Source of the DNA: Flavobacterium sp. NKUCC04_CG
GTDB taxonomy: Bacteria; Bacteroidota; Bacteroidia; Flavobacteriales; Flavobacteriaceae
Direction of reading: 5' to 3'
NCBI RefSeq assembly: GCF_019345525.1
Contig: NZ_JAHKRA010000001.1
Coordinates: 62,001 to 126,000, forward strand
Length of the DNA: 64,000 nucleotides
The position numbers and the translations under genes are program-made. Below, piece after piece: positions 19,807 through 30,686 of the stretch. How positions within the stretch are numbered: position 1 is the stretch's first letter; each line of letters opens with the position of its first letter. A model generated the notes under the pieces. That model saw nothing but the letters and a program-made list of their open reading frames with translations. It was not told the origin of the DNA and searched no databases.

Positions 19807-20349
19807 TTAAGCTGATTTACCTGCTTTTCTTCTTAGTTCTTCTCCGACAAATTTCACACCTTTTCCTTTGTAAGGTTCTGGTTTACGGAAAGAACGAATC
19901 TTTGCAGCAACTTGTCCTACAAGTTGTTTGTCAGAAGAAGTTAATTTAATAATAGGGTTTTTACCTTTTTCTGAAATGGTTTCAACAGTTACTTCTGCAG
20001 CAACTTCCAAAAGGATGTTGTGAGAAAAACCTAATGCTAAATCCAGTTTCTGACCTTGATTAGATGCACGGTAACCTACCCCTACTAATTCAAGTGATTT
20101 TGTAAAACCTTCTGATACACCAACAATCATGTTGTTGATTAAACTTCTATATAAACCGTGTTTAGATCTTAGATCTTTAGCGTCTGAATCACGCGTAACG
20201 ATTACTTGTCCGTCTTCTACTTTCACTGAAATATCTACTATTTTCTGAGAAAGTTCGCCTAATTTTCCTTTTACAACAACCACGTCTTCGTTAACCGTTA
20301 CAGTTACTCCAGCTGGGATTGTTATTGGATTTTTACCTATTCTTGACAT
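19807..20349 (-). CDS. rplF: Ribosomal protein uL6
   Basis: A 180-residue protein near the factor-binding site of the large subunit. It has two similar beta/alpha domains; the start [17 protein letters not shown] and the C-terminal [22 protein letters not shown] are the standard signatures. It lies 16 nt after rpsH. Confidence 0.98.
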   Translation of the reverse strand: MSRIGKNPITIPAGVTVTVNEDVVVVKGKLGELSQKIVDISVKVEDGQVIVTRDSDAKDLRSKHGLYRSLINNMIVGVSEGFTKSLELVGVGYRASNQGQKLDLALGFSHNILLEVAAEVTVETISEKGKNPIIKLTSSDKQLVGQVAAKIRSFRKPEPYKGKGVKFVGEELRRKAGKSA

Positions 20350-20365
20350 TTCTAAGTCTTTTATA

Positions 20366-20764
20366 TTAGTATACGTAACAAACTACTTCACCACCTACAT
20401 TCAATTGCTTAGCTTGTTTTCCAGTCATCAAACCTTTTGATGTAGAAACAATTGCAATTCCCAAACCGTTTAAGATTCTAGGAAGATCTGCTGATGAGGC
20501 ATATTTACGCAAACCTGGTTTACTAATTCTTTGGATATCTCTGATAACAGACTCTTTAGTGTCTTTATCGTATTTTAAAGCTATTTTGATGGTTCCTTGA
20601 ACAGAACTGTCATCGAATTTATAGCTTAAGATATATCCTTGATCGAATAATATTTTTGTGATTTCTCTTTTGAATTTAGAAGCAGGTATTTCAACCACTT
20701 TATGATTTGCACGTACTGCGTTTCTAATTCTTGTAAGAAAATCTGCTATTGGATCTGTGTACAT
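20366..20764 (-). CDS. rpsH: Ribosomal protein uS8
   Basis: A 132-residue primary 16S-binding protein. It starts MYTDPIADFLTRIRNA and ends with the conserved GLGIAIVSTSKGLMTGKQAK and GGEVVCYVY. In E. coli S8 represses the spc operon; no obvious S8-site mimic was recognised near rplE here. Confidence 0.98.
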   Translation of the reverse strand: MYTDPIADFLTRIRNAVRANHKVVEIPASKFKREITKILFDQGYILSYKFDDSSVQGTIKIALKYDKDTKESVIRDIQRISKPGLRKYASSADLPRILNGLGIAIVSTSKGLMTGKQAKQLNVGGEVVCYVY

Positions 20765-20785
20765 TTTATTTACCTTTAATCTTAA

Positions 20786-21055
20786 TTACCAACTTGCCTT
20801 TTTTACTCCAGGTATCAATCCATTATTTGCCATTTCACGAAAAGTGACACGGGAAAGTCCGAATTGACGCATATACCCTCTAGGTCTTCCTGTTAATTTA
20901 CATCTGTTGTGTAAACGAACTGGAGAAGCATTTTTAGGCAATTTTTGTAACCCTTCATAGTCACCAGCATCTAAAAGCGCTTGTCTTTTAGTTGCATATT
21001 TATCTACTAATGCTTGTCTTTTAACCTCACGGGCCTTCATTGATTCTTTAGCCAT
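20786..21055 (-). CDS. rpsN: Ribosomal protein uS14, long zinc-less form
   Basis: An 89-residue S14. It is the long type without the CxxC zinc knuckle: only one Cys is in the core ([20 protein letters not shown]). The C-terminal [13 protein letters not shown] is conserved. It sits 3 nt after the rplE stop. Confidence 0.97.
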   Translation of the reverse strand: MAKESMKAREVKRQALVDKYATKRQALLDAGDYEGLQKLPKNASPVRLHNRCKLTGRPRGYMRQFGLSRVTFREMANNGLIPGVKKASW

Positions 21056-21058
21056 AAC

Positions 21059-21610
21059 TTAATTCTTTTTAAAAGGTAGTCCTAATTCAGCTAGTAATGA
21101 TTTGGCTTCTTTATCTGTTTCAGCAGAAGTTACAAAAGTGATATCAAAACCAGCGATTTTGTTTACTTTATCGATGTTGATTTCTGGGAAAATGATTTGC
21201 TCAGTAACCCCCAAGTTGTAGTTTCCTCTTCCGTCAAATCCATCAGATTTGATTCCAGCGAAATCTCTAACACGTGGTAATGCAGAAGTAACCAAACGGT
21301 CTAAAAACTCATACATTCTTTCTCCTCGCAAAGTTACTTTTGCTCCAATCGGCATACCTTTTCTCAATTTAAACGCCGCAACGTCTTTCTTTGAAATAGT
21401 AGCTACTGCTTTTTGGCCCGTAATCTTTGTTAATTCTTCTACTGCGTAATCAACTAATTTCTTATCTGATACAGCAGCTCCAACGCCACGGCTTACAACA
21501 ATCTTTTCAAGTTTAGGAACTTGCATAACATTTTTGTATCCGAATTCTTCTGTAAGCGCAGAGATTACTCTGTTCTTATATTCGTCTTTAAGTCTTGGTA
21601 AATAAGCCAT
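21059..21610 (-). CDS. rplE: Ribosomal protein uL5
   Basis: A 183-residue 5S rRNA-binding protein that also touches the P-site tRNA. Conserved segments: [40 protein letters not shown] and [19 protein letters not shown]. It lies 2 nt after rplX and 3 nt before rpsN. Confidence 0.98.
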   Translation of the reverse strand: MAYLPRLKDEYKNRVISALTEEFGYKNVMQVPKLEKIVVSRGVGAAVSDKKLVDYAVEELTKITGQKAVATISKKDVAAFKLRKGMPIGAKVTLRGERMYEFLDRLVTSALPRVRDFAGIKSDGFDGRGNYNLGVTEQIIFPEINIDKVNKIAGFDITFVTSAETDKEAKSLLAELGLPFKKN

Positions 21611-21612
21611 AA

Positions 21613-21927
21613 CTATAATACTTGATTTGATTTTTTAGAAACTCTTACTTTCTTGTCTCCTTCAACTTTATAAGTAACTTTCGTTACTTCTTTAGTTTTT
21701 GTATCAACTAAAGCGATGTTTGAGATATGAATAGCAGCTTCTTTTTTCACAATACCACCTTGAGGGTTAGAAGCACTAGGCTTCACGTGTTTTGAAATAA
21801 TATTCACCCCTTCAACAATAGCTTTGTTTTTTTCACGTAATACACGTAGAACAGTACCTTCAGAACCTTTATGGTCTCCAGCAATTACTCTAACGGTATC
21901 TCCTGTTTTTATCTTTAGCTTTATCAT
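21613..21927 (-). CDS. rplX: Ribosomal protein uL24
   Basis: A 104-residue assembly-initiator protein with an N-terminal KOW motif ([20 protein letters not shown]) followed by [20 protein letters not shown]. It begins 12 nt after rplN. Confidence 0.97.
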   Translation of the reverse strand: MIKLKIKTGDTVRVIAGDHKGSEGTVLRVLREKNKAIVEGVNIISKHVKPSASNPQGGIVKKEAAIHISNIALVDTKTKEVTKVTYKVEGDKKVRVSKKSNQVL

Positions 21928-21939
21928 CTTTCGAACGAA

Positions 21940-22308
21940 TTATAACACCTCAGGTGCTAATGATACAATTTTCATGAATTGTCTTTCACGAAGTTCTCTT
22001 GCTACAGGACCAAAAACACGAGTACCCTTCATCTCACCAGACGCGTTTAACAACACACAAGCGTTGTCATCAAATCTGATATAAGATCCATCGGCTCTTC
22101 TCACTTCTTTTTTGGTGCGTACAACCACTGCAGTAGAAACTGACCCTTTTTTAACGCTAGCGTTAGGGGTAGCTTCTTTAATTGAAACTACAATTTTATC
22201 ACCTACAGAGGCATAACGACGTTTCGTTCCTCCAAGTACACGGATAGTCAAAACTTCTTTTGCTCCCGTGTTATCTGCTACTTTAAGTCTTGATTCTTGT
22301 TGTACCAT
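21940..22308 (-). CDS. rplN: Ribosomal protein uL14
   Basis: A 122-residue beta-barrel protein at the subunit interface. It starts [20 protein letters not shown] and contains [15 protein letters not shown] and [14 protein letters not shown]. It begins 2 nt after the rpsQ stop, which suggests coupling. Confidence 0.98.
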   Translation of the reverse strand: MVQQESRLKVADNTGAKEVLTIRVLGGTKRRYASVGDKIVVSIKEATPNASVKKGSVSTAVVVRTKKEVRRADGSYIRFDDNACVLLNASGEMKGTRVFGPVARELRERQFMKIVSLAPEVL

Positions 22309-22310
22309 AA

Positions 22311-22568
22311 TTATTTCGCTCTTTCAATGATTTCAACTAATCTCCAACATTTTGATTTACTTAAAGGTCTAGTTTCCATGATCTTTACAGTATCTCCAAT
22401 GTTACAATCGTTTGTTTCGTCGTGTGCAACGTATTTCTTTGTTTTTAACACGAACTTACCATATAACGGGTGTTTTACTCTCTTTGTCTCCGCAACTACA
22501 ATAGATTTCTCCATTTTGTTACTCGTAACAACACCTATTCTCTCTTTTCTTAAATTTCTTTTTTCCAT
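22311..22568 (-). CDS. rpsQ: Ribosomal protein uS17
   Basis: An 85-residue OB-fold primary 16S-binding protein: [19 protein letters not shown] at the N-terminus, [19 protein letters not shown] in the middle, and [15 protein letters not shown] near the end. Lies 17 nt after rpmC. Confidence 0.98.
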   Translation of the reverse strand: MEKRNLRKERIGVVTSNKMEKSIVVAETKRVKHPLYGKFVLKTKKYVAHDETNDCNIGDTVKIMETRPLSKSKCWRLVEIIERAK

Positions 22569-22585
22569 CTTTCAGCAGAATACAA

Positions 22586-22777
22586 TTATTGTAACTCTCT
22601 TTTGCTTAGCTCAGTTGATACTCTAGCAATAGATCTTCTTAAAGATCTGATTTGTAAAGGATTCTCTATAGGAGAAATCGCATGAGCTGATTTTAGGTCG
22701 GTATATGTTTTCTTTAACTGACTAAGTCCATCTTGTAACTCAGCTGCAGATAGATTCACTATTTCTGATTGTTTCAT
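22586..22777 (-). CDS. rpmC: Ribosomal protein uL29
   Basis: A 63-residue two-helix protein near the peptide exit tunnel, where trigger factor and SRP dock. MKQSEIVNLSAAELQDGLSQ and IENPLQIRSLRRSIARV are typical. It follows rplP by 12 nt. Confidence 0.96.
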   Translation of the reverse strand: MKQSEIVNLSAAELQDGLSQLKKTYTDLKSAHAISPIENPLQIRSLRRSIARVSTELSKRELQ

Positions 22778-22789
22778 AATAAATTTAGA

Positions 22790-23209
22790 TTATGCTTCGA
22801 AATCTCTAGCAACGATAAACTTAGTTTTTACAGGAAGCTTCTGAGCTGCCAAGCGCAATGCTTCTTTGGCAACAGAAAGAGGTACTCCTCCTACTTCAAA
22901 CATGATTCTTCCCGGTTTAACTACAGCAACCCAATATTCTACTGCACCTTTACCTTTACCCATACGCACTTCGAGAGGCTTCTTTGTTATAGGTTTGTCT
23001 GGAAATATTTTGATCCACAATTGCCCTTCACGTTTCATAAAACGAGTAGCCGCGATACGCGCCGCCTCGATTTGTCGAGAAGTGATAAATGATGAGTCTA
23101 AAGATTTAATTCCAAACATTCCATTTGAAAGTTCATGTCCTCTTTGAGAAATGCCTTTCATTTTACCTTTCTGTACCTTACGGTATTTTGTTCTTTTAGG
23201 CTGTAACAT
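22790..23209 (-). CDS. rplP: Ribosomal protein uL16
   Basis: A 139-residue protein near the A site and 5S rRNA. It starts [15 protein letters not shown] and carries the conserved basic loop [13 protein letters not shown] at the C-terminus and [19 protein letters not shown] in the middle. Lies 17 nt after rpsC. Confidence 0.98.
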   Translation of the reverse strand: MLQPKRTKYRKVQKGKMKGISQRGHELSNGMFGIKSLDSSFITSRQIEAARIAATRFMKREGQLWIKIFPDKPITKKPLEVRMGKGKGAVEYWVAVVKPGRIMFEVGGVPLSVAKEALRLAAQKLPVKTKFIVARDFEA

Positions 23210-23226
23210 TTTTCTTTAGTTTAAAA

Positions 23227-23952
23227 TTACTTTCTTTTGCGTTGGTGGTTCGGTTTAGCCGGTTTTCCTGATCCTGTTGATTTAGACTGTTTTTTGTCCA
23301 TTCCAACTAACGGAGAAAGATCTCTTTTACCGTAAACTTCACCTTTCATGATCCACACTTTGATTCCCATTCTACCATAAGTAGTATGAGCTTCTGCAAG
23401 TGCATAATCAATATCAGCTCTGAAAGTTGATAGAGGAATTCTACCTTCTTTGAACATTTCTGAACGAGCCATTTCAGCTCCATTCAAACGACCTGAAATC
23501 AAAACTTTGATTCCCTCTGCATTCATTCTAATCGCTGCAGCAATAGCCATTCTAATGGCACGACGATAAGAAATTCTGTTTTCGATTTGACGAGCGATAC
23601 TAGTTGCAACTAAGTAAGCGTCAAGTTCTGGTCTTTTAATTTCAAAGATGTTGATTTGAACCTCTTTGTCAGTAATTTTCTTAAGTTCTTCTTTCAACTT
23701 GTCTACCTCTTGTCCACCTTTTCCGATAATGATACCAGGTCTAGCAGTAGTGATAGTAACGGTTACAAGTTTTAAAGTTCTCTCAATGATTACTTTTGAT
23801 ACACTAGCTTTCGATAAACGAGCATGGATATACTTTCTGATCTTGTGATCTTCGGCTAATTTATCACCGTAGTCATTTCCACCATACCAGTTTGAGTCCC
23901 ATCCCCTGATAATACCAAGGCGATTCCCGATTGGGTTAGTTTTTTGTCCCAT
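23227..23952 (-). CDS. rpsC: Ribosomal protein uS3
   Basis: A 241-residue protein at the mRNA entry channel. The KH domain is at about 40-110 with the GxxG loop in [18 protein letters not shown]. The C-terminal domain includes [20 protein letters not shown] and [21 protein letters not shown] basic, Ser/Lys-rich tail (about 220-241) extends it slightly. Confidence 0.98.
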   Translation of the reverse strand: MGQKTNPIGNRLGIIRGWDSNWYGGNDYGDKLAEDHKIRKYIHARLSKASVSKVIIERTLKLVTVTITTARPGIIIGKGGQEVDKLKEELKKITDKEVQINIFEIKRPELDAYLVATSIARQIENRISYRRAIRMAIAAAIRMNAEGIKVLISGRLNGAEMARSEMFKEGRIPLSTFRADIDYALAEAHTTYGRMGIKVWIMKGEVYGKRDLSPLVGMDKKQSKSTGSGKPAKPNHQRKRK

Positions 23953-23960
23953 ACTGTTTA

Positions 23961-24371
23961 TTAATTGCTTTGTGTGTTATTACTAGCTCCTAATACCACG
24001 GTAACGTGATTTGAGCGTTTTCTTATTCTGTGCGCACGACCTTGTGGAGCTGGACGAAGTCTTTTCAACATCATTCCACCATCTACTCTTATTTCTTGCA
24101 CAACCAAACCTGCCTCTTCTAAATTAGCTTCGCTGTTTTTAGCTTGCCAGTTTGCGATTGCTGATAAAAGTAGTTTCTCCAATTTACGTGAAGCCTCTTT
24201 TGAACTAAATCTTAATATATTAAGAGCTTTCTCTACCTTTTGTCCTCTAACTAGATCTGCAACTAAACGCATCTTTCTAGGCGAAGTAGGGCAATTATTC
24301 AGCTTTGCAAAAGCAACATCTTTCTTAGCTTCTTTAATTTGCTCGGCTCTCTCTCTTTTACGAACTCCCAT
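23961..24371 (-). CDS. rplV: Ribosomal protein uL22
   Basis: A 136-residue protein lining the peptide exit tunnel. [20 protein letters not shown] and the tunnel beta-hairpin [20 protein letters not shown] are clear; the hairpin shows no deletion of the kind known from macrolide-resistant strains. It lies 9 nt after rpsS. Confidence 0.98.
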   Translation of the reverse strand: MGVRKRERAEQIKEAKKDVAFAKLNNCPTSPRKMRLVADLVRGQKVEKALNILRFSSKEASRKLEKLLLSAIANWQAKNSEANLEEAGLVVQEIRVDGGMMLKRLRPAPQGRAHRIRKRSNHVTVVLGASNNTQSN

Positions 24372-24380
24372 AGCTTCTTA

Positions 24381-24659
24381 TTATTTTTTTCCTTTATTTT
24401 TCGCACCCGCATGACCTCTAAAAGATCTAGTTGGTGAAAATTCCCCTAATTTATGCCCTACCATGTTTTCTGTTACGTAAACCGGTACAAATTGACGACC
24501 ATTATGCACTGCGATAGTTTGTCCAACAAAATCTGGAGTAATCATCGAAGCTCTAGACCAAGTCTTAACAACCCCTTTATTACCCTTTTCAATATTATCT
24601 TGAACTTTTTTCTCTAACTTAAAGTGAACATAAGGTCCTTTTTTTAATGAACGTGCCAT
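24381..24659 (-). CDS. rpsS: Ribosomal protein uS19
   Basis: A 92-residue small-subunit head protein that pairs with S13. [18 protein letters not shown] at the start and [20 protein letters not shown] with the C-terminal [10 protein letters not shown] are diagnostic. Lies 10 nt after rplB. Confidence 0.98.
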   Translation of the reverse strand: MARSLKKGPYVHFKLEKKVQDNIEKGNKGVVKTWSRASMITPDFVGQTIAVHNGRQFVPVYVTENMVGHKLGEFSPTRSFRGHAGAKNKGKK

Positions 24660-24669
24660 GTCTTATCTT

Positions 24670-25494
24670 TTATTTCTTTCTACGTTCTACGATATACTTA
24701 TTACTCGACTTAACTTTAGAACGAGTTCTGTACCCCTTAGCTGGAATTCCATTTCTAGAACGTGGGTGACCTCCTGAAGAGCGTCCTTCACCACCACCCA
24801 TTGGGTGATCAACTGGGTTCATCGCTACTGGTCTTGTTCTTGGTCTTCTACCCAACCATCTTGATCTACCGGCTTTACCAGAAACGATCAATTGATGATC
24901 ATGGTTAGATACTGCACCAACTGTAGCCATACATTCTAAAAGAATCAATCTAATTTCCCCTGAAGGCATTTTGATTGTAGCATATCTACCGTCTCTTGCA
25001 ACTAACTGAGCAAAAGTTCCTGCAGAACGAGCAATTACTGCTCCTTGACCAGGACGTAACTCGATACAAGAAATAACAGTTCCTAAAGGAATTTTACTTA
25101 AAGGCATTGCATTCCCCACTTCTGGAGCTGCATCTGGTCCAGACATTACTGACTGTCCCACTTTCATACCACTTTGGGCGATAACGTAAGATTTCGCACC
25201 ATCAGCATACGCGATCAACGCGATAAATGCCGTACGGTTTGGATCATACTCAATAGATTTCACTGAAGCAGGAATTCCCACTTTAGTTCTTTTGAAATCA
25301 ATGATACGGTATCTTTGCTTATGACCACCACCGATATATCGCATGGTCATTTTTCCTTGACTATTTCTACCTCCAGAGTTTTTTTTCGGTGCTAGCAAGC
25401 TACGCTCCGGCTTATCAGTTGTAATAGCGTCAAAACTATTCACAACTCTAAAACGCTGACCTGGGGTAATAGGTTTTAATTTTCTAACTGACAT
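24670..25494 (-). CDS. rplB: Ribosomal protein uL2
   Basis: A 274-residue protein close to the peptidyl-transferase centre. The two RNA-binding beta domains (about 60-200) and the C-terminal extension are complete. The conserved His lies in [20 protein letters not shown]. It follows rplW by 6 nt. Confidence 0.98.
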   Translation of the reverse strand: MSVRKLKPITPGQRFRVVNSFDAITTDKPERSLLAPKKNSGGRNSQGKMTMRYIGGGHKQRYRIIDFKRTKVGIPASVKSIEYDPNRTAFIALIAYADGAKSYVIAQSGMKVGQSVMSGPDAAPEVGNAMPLSKIPLGTVISCIELRPGQGAVIARSAGTFAQLVARDGRYATIKMPSGEIRLILLECMATVGAVSNHDHQLIVSGKAGRSRWLGRRPRTRPVAMNPVDHPMGGGEGRSSGGHPRSRNGIPAKGYRTRSKVKSSNKYIVERRKK

Positions 25495-25500
25495 TATTTA

Positions 25501-25791
25501 TTAGATATTTGAATAAAAGTCTATTGTCTCTCCTTCTTTCACTTGCACTATTGCCTTCTTGTAGGCATTAGTTTTACCGTTAATCATTCCACTTTTGGTG
25601 AATTTAACTGATCGGTCTGCTCTGTAGTTAAGGGTATTTACTCCAACAACACTCACACCATACGCAGCTTCCACTGCGTTTTTGATCTGAATTTTGTTAG
25701 CTCTTTTGTCCACTACGAACCCAAAACGATTGAAAATTTCTCCTTGTTTTGTGATTTTTTCGGTAATGATAGGCTTAATTAAAATACTCAT
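25501..25791 (-). CDS. rplW: Ribosomal protein uL23
   Basis: A 96-residue exit-tunnel protein and docking point for trigger factor and SRP. It starts MSILIKPIITEKITKQGE; the central FVVDKRANKIQIKNAVEAAY is the family core. Lies 7 nt after rplD. Confidence 0.97.
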   Translation of the reverse strand: MSILIKPIITEKITKQGEIFNRFGFVVDKRANKIQIKNAVEAAYGVSVVGVNTLNYRADRSVKFTKSGMINGKTNAYKKAIVQVKEGETIDFYSNI

Positions 25792-25798
25792 CTTCCTA

Positions 25799-26428
25799 TT
25801 ATTTACTTAAATTTTCAACAATTCCCTCTAAAGAACCTTCTGTTAGAACTAGACTTACCGTATTTAAAATAGCGTAAGTACTTAATTCTGAGTTCATTAC
25901 AACAGAAGTCTTCTCTAAATTGCGTGAGGACAAATATACATTTTTATTTGAATCACCCAACACAAATAGAGATTTTTTATTTTCCAGTCCTAAAGCATTC
26001 AAAACATTGATGAAATTTTTAGTTTGTGGAGTTTCAAAGTTAAAATCTTCAACGATAATTAAATTTGATTCTTTTGCTTTAATCGAGAATGCCGATTTTC
26101 TAGCTAAACGTTTCAAATTTTTATTAAGTTTAAAAGAATAACTTCTTGGTCTTGGTCCGAAGATGGTTCCCCCTCCTTTGAATAAAGGGTTTTTCATACT
26201 TCCCGCACGAGCGGTACCCGTACCTTTTTGTTTTTTAATCTTACGTGTACTTCCCGCAACTTCAGCTCTTTCTTTAGCCTTGTGTGTACCTTGTCTTTGA
26301 TTTGCTAAATATTGTTTAACATCAAGATAAACTGCGTGCTTGTTCGGTTCGATTGCAAATACTGAATCCAAAAGTTCAACTTTTCTTCCAGTATCTTTTC
26401 CTGTGATATCTAAAACTTTTACTTCCAT
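25799..26428 (-). CDS. rplD: Ribosomal protein uL4
   Basis: A 209-residue protein whose long loop (KQKGTGTARAGSMKNPLFKG; GPRPRSYSFKLNKNLKRLAR) reaches the exit tunnel. In E. coli L4 is the autogenous regulator of the S10 operon. Here it is the second gene after the 96-nt hairpin gap (27046-27141). Its ATG overlaps the rplC stop by one base (TAATG), so translation is coupled. Confidence 0.98.
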   Translation of the reverse strand: MEVKVLDITGKDTGRKVELLDSVFAIEPNKHAVYLDVKQYLANQRQGTHKAKERAEVAGSTRKIKKQKGTGTARAGSMKNPLFKGGGTIFGPRPRSYSFKLNKNLKRLARKSAFSIKAKESNLIIVEDFNFETPQTKNFINVLNALGLENKKSLFVLGDSNKNVYLSSRNLEKTSVVMNSELSTYAILNTVSLVLTEGSLEGIVENLSK

Positions 26429-27045
26429 TACTTCTGAATGATTACATAAGAGTTATTGTGCCCTGGAATTGCTCCTTTAACAACAAGTAGGTTCTTTTCA
26501 GCAACTACTTTTAAAACTCTAAGGTTTTGAATTGTTACATTTACTCCTCCCATTCTTCCTGCCATACGCATTCCTTTGAATACTCTAGAAGGATAAGAAG
26601 AAGCACCGATAGATCCTGGTGCTCTTAAACGGTTATGTTGACCGTGTGTTGCTTGACCAACTCCACCGAAACCATGACGTTTAACAACCCCTTGGAAACC
26701 TTTACCTTTAGAAACACCTTGAACATCTACAAAGTCACCTTCTTGAAAAAGATCTACTGTGATAACATCACCTAATTTATACTCGCTTTCAAACTCCTTA
26801 ATCTCAATGACTTTTCTTTTTGCAGACGTACCCGCTTTCTTAAAGTGACCTAACTCAGCTTTAATTGCGCTTTTGTCTTTTTTGTCATCGAAACCAAGTT
26901 GTAACGCTTCATACCCGTCAACCTCATTGGTTCTGACTTGGGTAACTACGCATGGACCTACTTCAACTACGGTACAAGGGATGTTTTTCCCGTTCTCGTC
27001 GAAAATACTAGTCATGCCGATTTTTTTACCTATTAACCCAGACAT
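26428..27045 (-). CDS. rplC: Ribosomal protein uL3
   Basis: A 205-residue protein that initiates 50S assembly. It starts [19 protein letters not shown]; the central loop near the peptidyl-transferase centre is [20 protein letters not shown], including the Gln that is methylated in E. coli. It is separated from rpsJ by a 96-nt spacer with a terminator-like hairpin, so it may begin a separately controlled transcript segment. Confidence 0.98.
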   Translation of the reverse strand: MSGLIGKKIGMTSIFDENGKNIPCTVVEVGPCVVTQVRTNEVDGYEALQLGFDDKKDKSAIKAELGHFKKAGTSAKRKVIEIKEFESEYKLGDVITVDLFQEGDFVDVQGVSKGKGFQGVVKRHGFGGVGQATHGQHNRLRAPGSIGASSYPSRVFKGMRMAGRMGGVNVTIQNLRVLKVVAEKNLLVVKGAIPGHNNSYVIIQK

Positions 27046-27141
27046 AAATATTAAATTAATTAATTATTGAATTCTATTAAAAAATCAAGTACCGAAACCC
27101 AAGTCTCCGTACTTGATTGTATTATTAAAGGAAGAGTATTA
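27046..27141 (-). promoter_or_regulatory. Candidate attenuator in the rpsJ-rplC gap
   Basis: This is the longest spacer in the superoperon. On the minus strand AATCAAGTAC (27118-27109) pairs perfectly with GTACTTGATT (27092-27083), enclosing 16 nt. The stem runs straight into UUUU, so it looks like an intrinsic terminator. It lies 38 nt before the rplC ATG. Either it ends part of the str transcripts or it attenuates the S10-type genes. No separate promoter for rplC was recognised. In E. coli the S10-operon leader (L4-controlled) lies before rpsJ; here the equivalent position is before rplC. Confidence 0.5.
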
Positions 27142-27447
27142 TCACACTTTGATTTCAACTTCTACTCCACTAGGTAACTCTAATTTCATTAGAGCATCAA
27201 TAGTTTTAGAAGAAGAAGAGTAAATGTCTAACAATCTCTTGTAAGAACTTACTTCAAATTGCTCTCTTGCTTTTTTGTTTACGTGCGGAGAACGCAAAAC
27301 AGTGAAAATCTTTTTATGAGTTGGCAAAGGAATTGGCCCTGTTACCACTGCTCCTGTACTTTTTACAGTTTTTACGATTTTTTCTGCTGATTTATCAACC
27401 AACATATGATCGTAAGATTTTAATTTTATTCTTATTTTCTGACTCAT
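27142..27447 (-). CDS. rpsJ: Ribosomal protein uS10
   Basis: A 101-residue small-subunit protein, in some bacteria also the NusE antitermination factor. [20 protein letters not shown] and [20 protein letters not shown] are diagnostic. It follows fusA by 11 nt and is separated from rplC, so it travels with the str block as is usual in Bacteroidota. tuf is absent from this position. Confidence 0.98.
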   Translation of the reverse strand: MSQKIRIKLKSYDHMLVDKSAEKIVKTVKSTGAVVTGPIPLPTHKKIFTVLRSPHVNKKAREQFEVSSYKRLLDIYSSSSKTIDALMKLELPSGVEVEIKV

Positions 27448-27458
27448 TTTCTTTTAGA

Positions 27459-29594
27459 TTAAGCGTTTCCTTTAGCTTTTTTAATAACTTCTTCTGAAAT
27501 ATTAGAAGGTGTTTCAGCATAGTGAGAGAATTCCATAGTTGAAGTCGCTCTACCAGAAGATAACGTTCTAAGCGTAGTCACGTACCCAAACATCTCTGAA
27601 AGTGGCACACTAGCCTTAACAACCTTTGCTCCTGCTCTATCGTCCATGTTATTGATTTGACCGCGACGACGGTTTAAATCTCCAACAATATCACCCATGT
27701 TTTCTTCCGGAGTTAATACCTCTAATTTCATGATCGGCTCAAGAATAACAGCACCTGCAGCTTTTGCAGATTCTTTATATCCCATTTTAGCTGCTAATTC
27801 GAAAGACAAAGCATCCGAATCCACCGCGTGAAACGATCCGTCCGTTAAAGTCACTTTCATCGAGTCCATTTCGAAACCAGCCAAAGGCCCTTGTTTCATA
27901 GCTTCTCTGAAACCTTTTTCTACAGAAGGAATATATTCTTTTGGTACGTTACCACCTTTAACAGCGTTAACAAACTGTAAACCAACAAATGGTTTTCCGT
28001 CTACGTCATCTGCAGGAGAAATTGTAAATACAATATCTGCAAATTTTCCACGACCACCTGATTGTTTTTTATAAACCTCTCTGTGTTGAGCAGCACGAGT
28101 TAAACACTCTTTGTACTCTACTTGAGGCTCACCTTGGTTTACTTCAACTTTAAACTCACGTCTCATACGATCGATAAGTACATCTAAGTGAAGCTCACCC
28201 ATACCTGAAATTACCGTTTGCCCAGAAGCTTTATCTGTCTTAACCGTAAAAGTAGGATCTTCTTCAGCTAATTTAGCTAAAGCCATACCCATTCTATCAA
28301 CGTCCGCTTTGGTTTTAGGCTCAATAGCGATACCGATAACTGGATCAGGGAAATCCATACTTTCCAAAACGATTGGGTTTTTCTCATCACACAAAGTATC
28401 CCCTGTTTTGATGTCTTTAAACCCTACCGCTGCTCCAATATCTCCTGCCTCGATATAATCGATAGGATTTTGTTTATTGGCGTGCATTTGGTAAACTCTA
28501 GAAATACGTTCTTTATTACCAGAACGCGTATTGAATACATAAGAACCAGCATCTAATCTTCCTGAATAAACACGGAAGAAAGCCAATCTTCCTACGAAAG
28601 GATCCGTAGCAATTTTGAAAGCTAAAGCAGCGAAAGGCTCCGTTGCTGATGGTTTACGCACAACAGGCAATTCTGTATCAGGATTGATTCCTTCAATACC
28701 TTCCTTATCCATTGGAGAAGGCAAGTATCTACAAACAGCATCCAATAAGAACTGTACTCCTTTATTTTTGAATGAAGAACCACAAACCATCGGTATGATA
28801 GACATATCAATAGCCGCTTTTCTCAAAGCAACGTGAACTTCTTCTTCTGTAATTGAATCTTCATCTTCGAAGAATTTCTCCATCAAGGTTTCATCGTAAT
28901 CCGCAACAGCTTCGATTAACGCAGCTCTGTATTCGCGAACTTCATCAACCATATCCGCAGGAATATCAACGATATCGAAAGTTGTTCCATGGTTCTCATC
29001 GTGCCATACAATAGCGCGGTTCTTAACCAAATCAACAATACCTCTAAAATCTGCTTCTTCTCCAATTGGTAAAACAATAGGCACAGCGTTAGATTTCAAC
29101 ATTTCTCTTACTTGCTTACACACGTTTAAGAAGTTAGCACCTTGACGGTCCATTTTGTTTACAAACCCCATACGAGGCACCTTGTAATTATCAGCTAATC
29201 TCCAGTTAGTTTCTGATTGTGGCTCAACACCATCAACAGCACTAAATAAGAAAACCAAACCATCTAAAACTCTCAAAGAACGGTTTACCTCTACGGTAAA
29301 ATCAACGTGTCCTGGAGTGTCAATGATGTTAAAGTGATACTCTTTAGATTCTGGCAACTTAGCTCCTTGATTTGTTGGGAAATCCCAAGTACAAGTAGTA
29401 GCCGCAGATGTAATGGTAATACCTCTTTCAGCCTCTTGCTCCATCCAGTCCATAGTTGAAGACCCTTCGTGAGTTTCTCCAATTTTATGGTTCTTACCTG
29501 TATAGAACAAAATACGCTCTGTAGTAGTAGTTTTACCTGCATCGATATGCGCAGCAATACCAATATTTCTTGTATATAATAAATCTCTAGCCAT
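27459..29594 (-). CDS. fusA: Elongation factor G
   Basis: A 711-residue translocation GTPase of full length. G-domain motifs: P-loop [15 protein letters not shown] at about residue 16, switch [10 protein letters not shown] at about 92, NKMD at about 146. Domains II-V follow, with the domain IV segment [10 protein letters not shown] and the domain V region including [14 protein letters not shown]. It lies 19 nt after rpsG. tuf is not adjacent, as expected in this phylum. Confidence 0.98.
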   Translation of the reverse strand: MARDLLYTRNIGIAAHIDAGKTTTTERILFYTGKNHKIGETHEGSSTMDWMEQEAERGITITSAATTCTWDFPTNQGAKLPESKEYHFNIIDTPGHVDFTVEVNRSLRVLDGLVFLFSAVDGVEPQSETNWRLADNYKVPRMGFVNKMDRQGANFLNVCKQVREMLKSNAVPIVLPIGEEADFRGIVDLVKNRAIVWHDENHGTTFDIVDIPADMVDEVREYRAALIEAVADYDETLMEKFFEDEDSITEEEVHVALRKAAIDMSIIPMVCGSSFKNKGVQFLLDAVCRYLPSPMDKEGIEGINPDTELPVVRKPSATEPFAALAFKIATDPFVGRLAFFRVYSGRLDAGSYVFNTRSGNKERISRVYQMHANKQNPIDYIEAGDIGAAVGFKDIKTGDTLCDEKNPIVLESMDFPDPVIGIAIEPKTKADVDRMGMALAKLAEEDPTFTVKTDKASGQTVISGMGELHLDVLIDRMRREFKVEVNQGEPQVEYKECLTRAAQHREVYKKQSGGRGKFADIVFTISPADDVDGKPFVGLQFVNAVKGGNVPKEYIPSVEKGFREAMKQGPLAGFEMDSMKVTLTDGSFHAVDSDALSFELAAKMGYKESAKAAGAVILEPIMKLEVLTPEENMGDIVGDLNRRRGQINNMDDRAGAKVVKASVPLSEMFGYVTTLRTLSSGRATSTMEFSHYAETPSNISEEVIKKAKGNA

Positions 29595-29613
29595 CTATAT
29601 TATCTTTCTTGGA

Positions 29614-30090
29614 TTAAAATCTAAAGTGAGAGAATGCTTTGTTCGCTTCAGCCATCTTATGAGTATCCATTCTTTTCTTTACAGCAGCTCCTTCTTCTTT
29701 AGCACCAGCTAAAATTTCAGAGGCTAACTTTCCAGCCATAGATTTCTCATTTCTTCTTCTCGCATAAAGAATCATCCATTTCATCGCCATAGAAATTTTT
29801 CTATCTGGACGAATTTGCATTGGAATCTGGAAGGTAGCTCCACCAACACGTCTAGATCTTACTTCTACGTGTGGCATAACGTTAGTTAAAGCGTCTTTCC
29901 AAATTTCTAATGATGTTTTTTCTTCATCTTGCTTTTTCTCTTCTACGATTTCTAATGCATCATAAAATACTTTAAAAGCAGTCGATTTTTTACCATCCCA
30001 CATCAAGTTGTTCACAAAACGTGTTACTAATTGATCATTAAATTTAGGATCTGGTAAAAGAGGTCTTTTTTTAGCCTGTCTTTTTCTCAT
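29614..30090 (-). CDS. rpsG: Ribosomal protein uS7
   Basis: A 158-residue primary 16S-binding protein of the 30S head. [20 protein letters not shown] at the start, [16 protein letters not shown] in the core, [14 protein letters not shown] at the end. It is 26 nt after rpsL. Confidence 0.98.
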   Translation of the reverse strand: MRKRQAKKRPLLPDPKFNDQLVTRFVNNLMWDGKKSTAFKVFYDALEIVEEKKQDEEKTSLEIWKDALTNVMPHVEVRSRRVGGATFQIPMQIRPDRKISMAMKWMILYARRRNEKSMAGKLASEILAGAKEEGAAVKKRMDTHKMAEANKAFSHFRF

Positions 30091-30116
30091 GTCTTTGTCT
30101 TAAACGTTTTAAACGA

Positions 30117-30497
30117 TTACTTTTTGTCTTTAGGGCGTTTCGCTCCGTATTTAGATCTTCTTTGAGTTCTACCGTTTACTCCGGCAGTATCAAGAGCTCC
30201 ACGTACGATGTGATACCTAACCCCTGGCAAATCTTTTACTCTTCCACCTCTAACTAATACTATCGAGTGCTCTTGTAGATTGTGTCCTTCTCCTGGAATA
30301 TAAGCGTTTACCTCATTACCATTTGTTAAACGAACCCTTGCAACTTTACGCATTGCAGAGTTTGGTTTTTTTGGTGTAGTGGTATAAACACGCGTACAAA
30401 CCCCTCTTCTTTGAGGACATGAATCCAAAGCAACCGATTTACTCTTCTTAGTCATCTGGGTTCTCCCTGTTCTTACTAATTGTTGAATTGTTGGCAT
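30117..30497 (-). CDS. rpsL: Ribosomal protein uS12
   Basis: A 126-residue decoding-centre protein, first gene of the superoperon. [18 protein letters not shown] and [20 protein letters not shown] contain the two Lys residues whose change gives streptomycin resistance elsewhere; both are the ancestral Lys here. A promoter with both -33 and -7 elements lies upstream (30553-30583). Confidence 0.98.
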   Translation of the reverse strand: MPTIQQLVRTGRTQMTKKSKSVALDSCPQRRGVCTRVYTTTPKKPNSAMRKVARVRLTNGNEVNAYIPGEGHNLQEHSIVLVRGGRVKDLPGVRYHIVRGALDTAGVNGRTQRRSKYGAKRPKDKK

Positions 30498-30552
30498 AAT
30501 GTTTATTAATAATTATCTACTATCTATTAACTCCGCACTTTATACGGGGTTG

Positions 30553-30583
30553 CAAATGTATGAAGTTTATTTTTTATATACAA
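30553..30583 (-). promoter_or_regulatory. Promoter of the ribosomal protein superoperon
   Basis: On the minus strand TTG (30583-30581), a 20-nt spacer and TACATTTG (30560-30553) match the Bacteroidota consensus TTTG-N19-TAnnTTTG. The predicted start is about 49 nt before the rpsL ATG. That leader contains a weak CCG/CGG stem. Confidence 0.7.
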
Positions 30584-30686
30584 CACTCAAAACATTAATT
30601 TTCAATCGAATTGAAAATTAATTTCTCTTTTCCCTATTGTTGCTTTTATTTATTTTACATTACTTTACATCAAAACTTTCCTTGTC

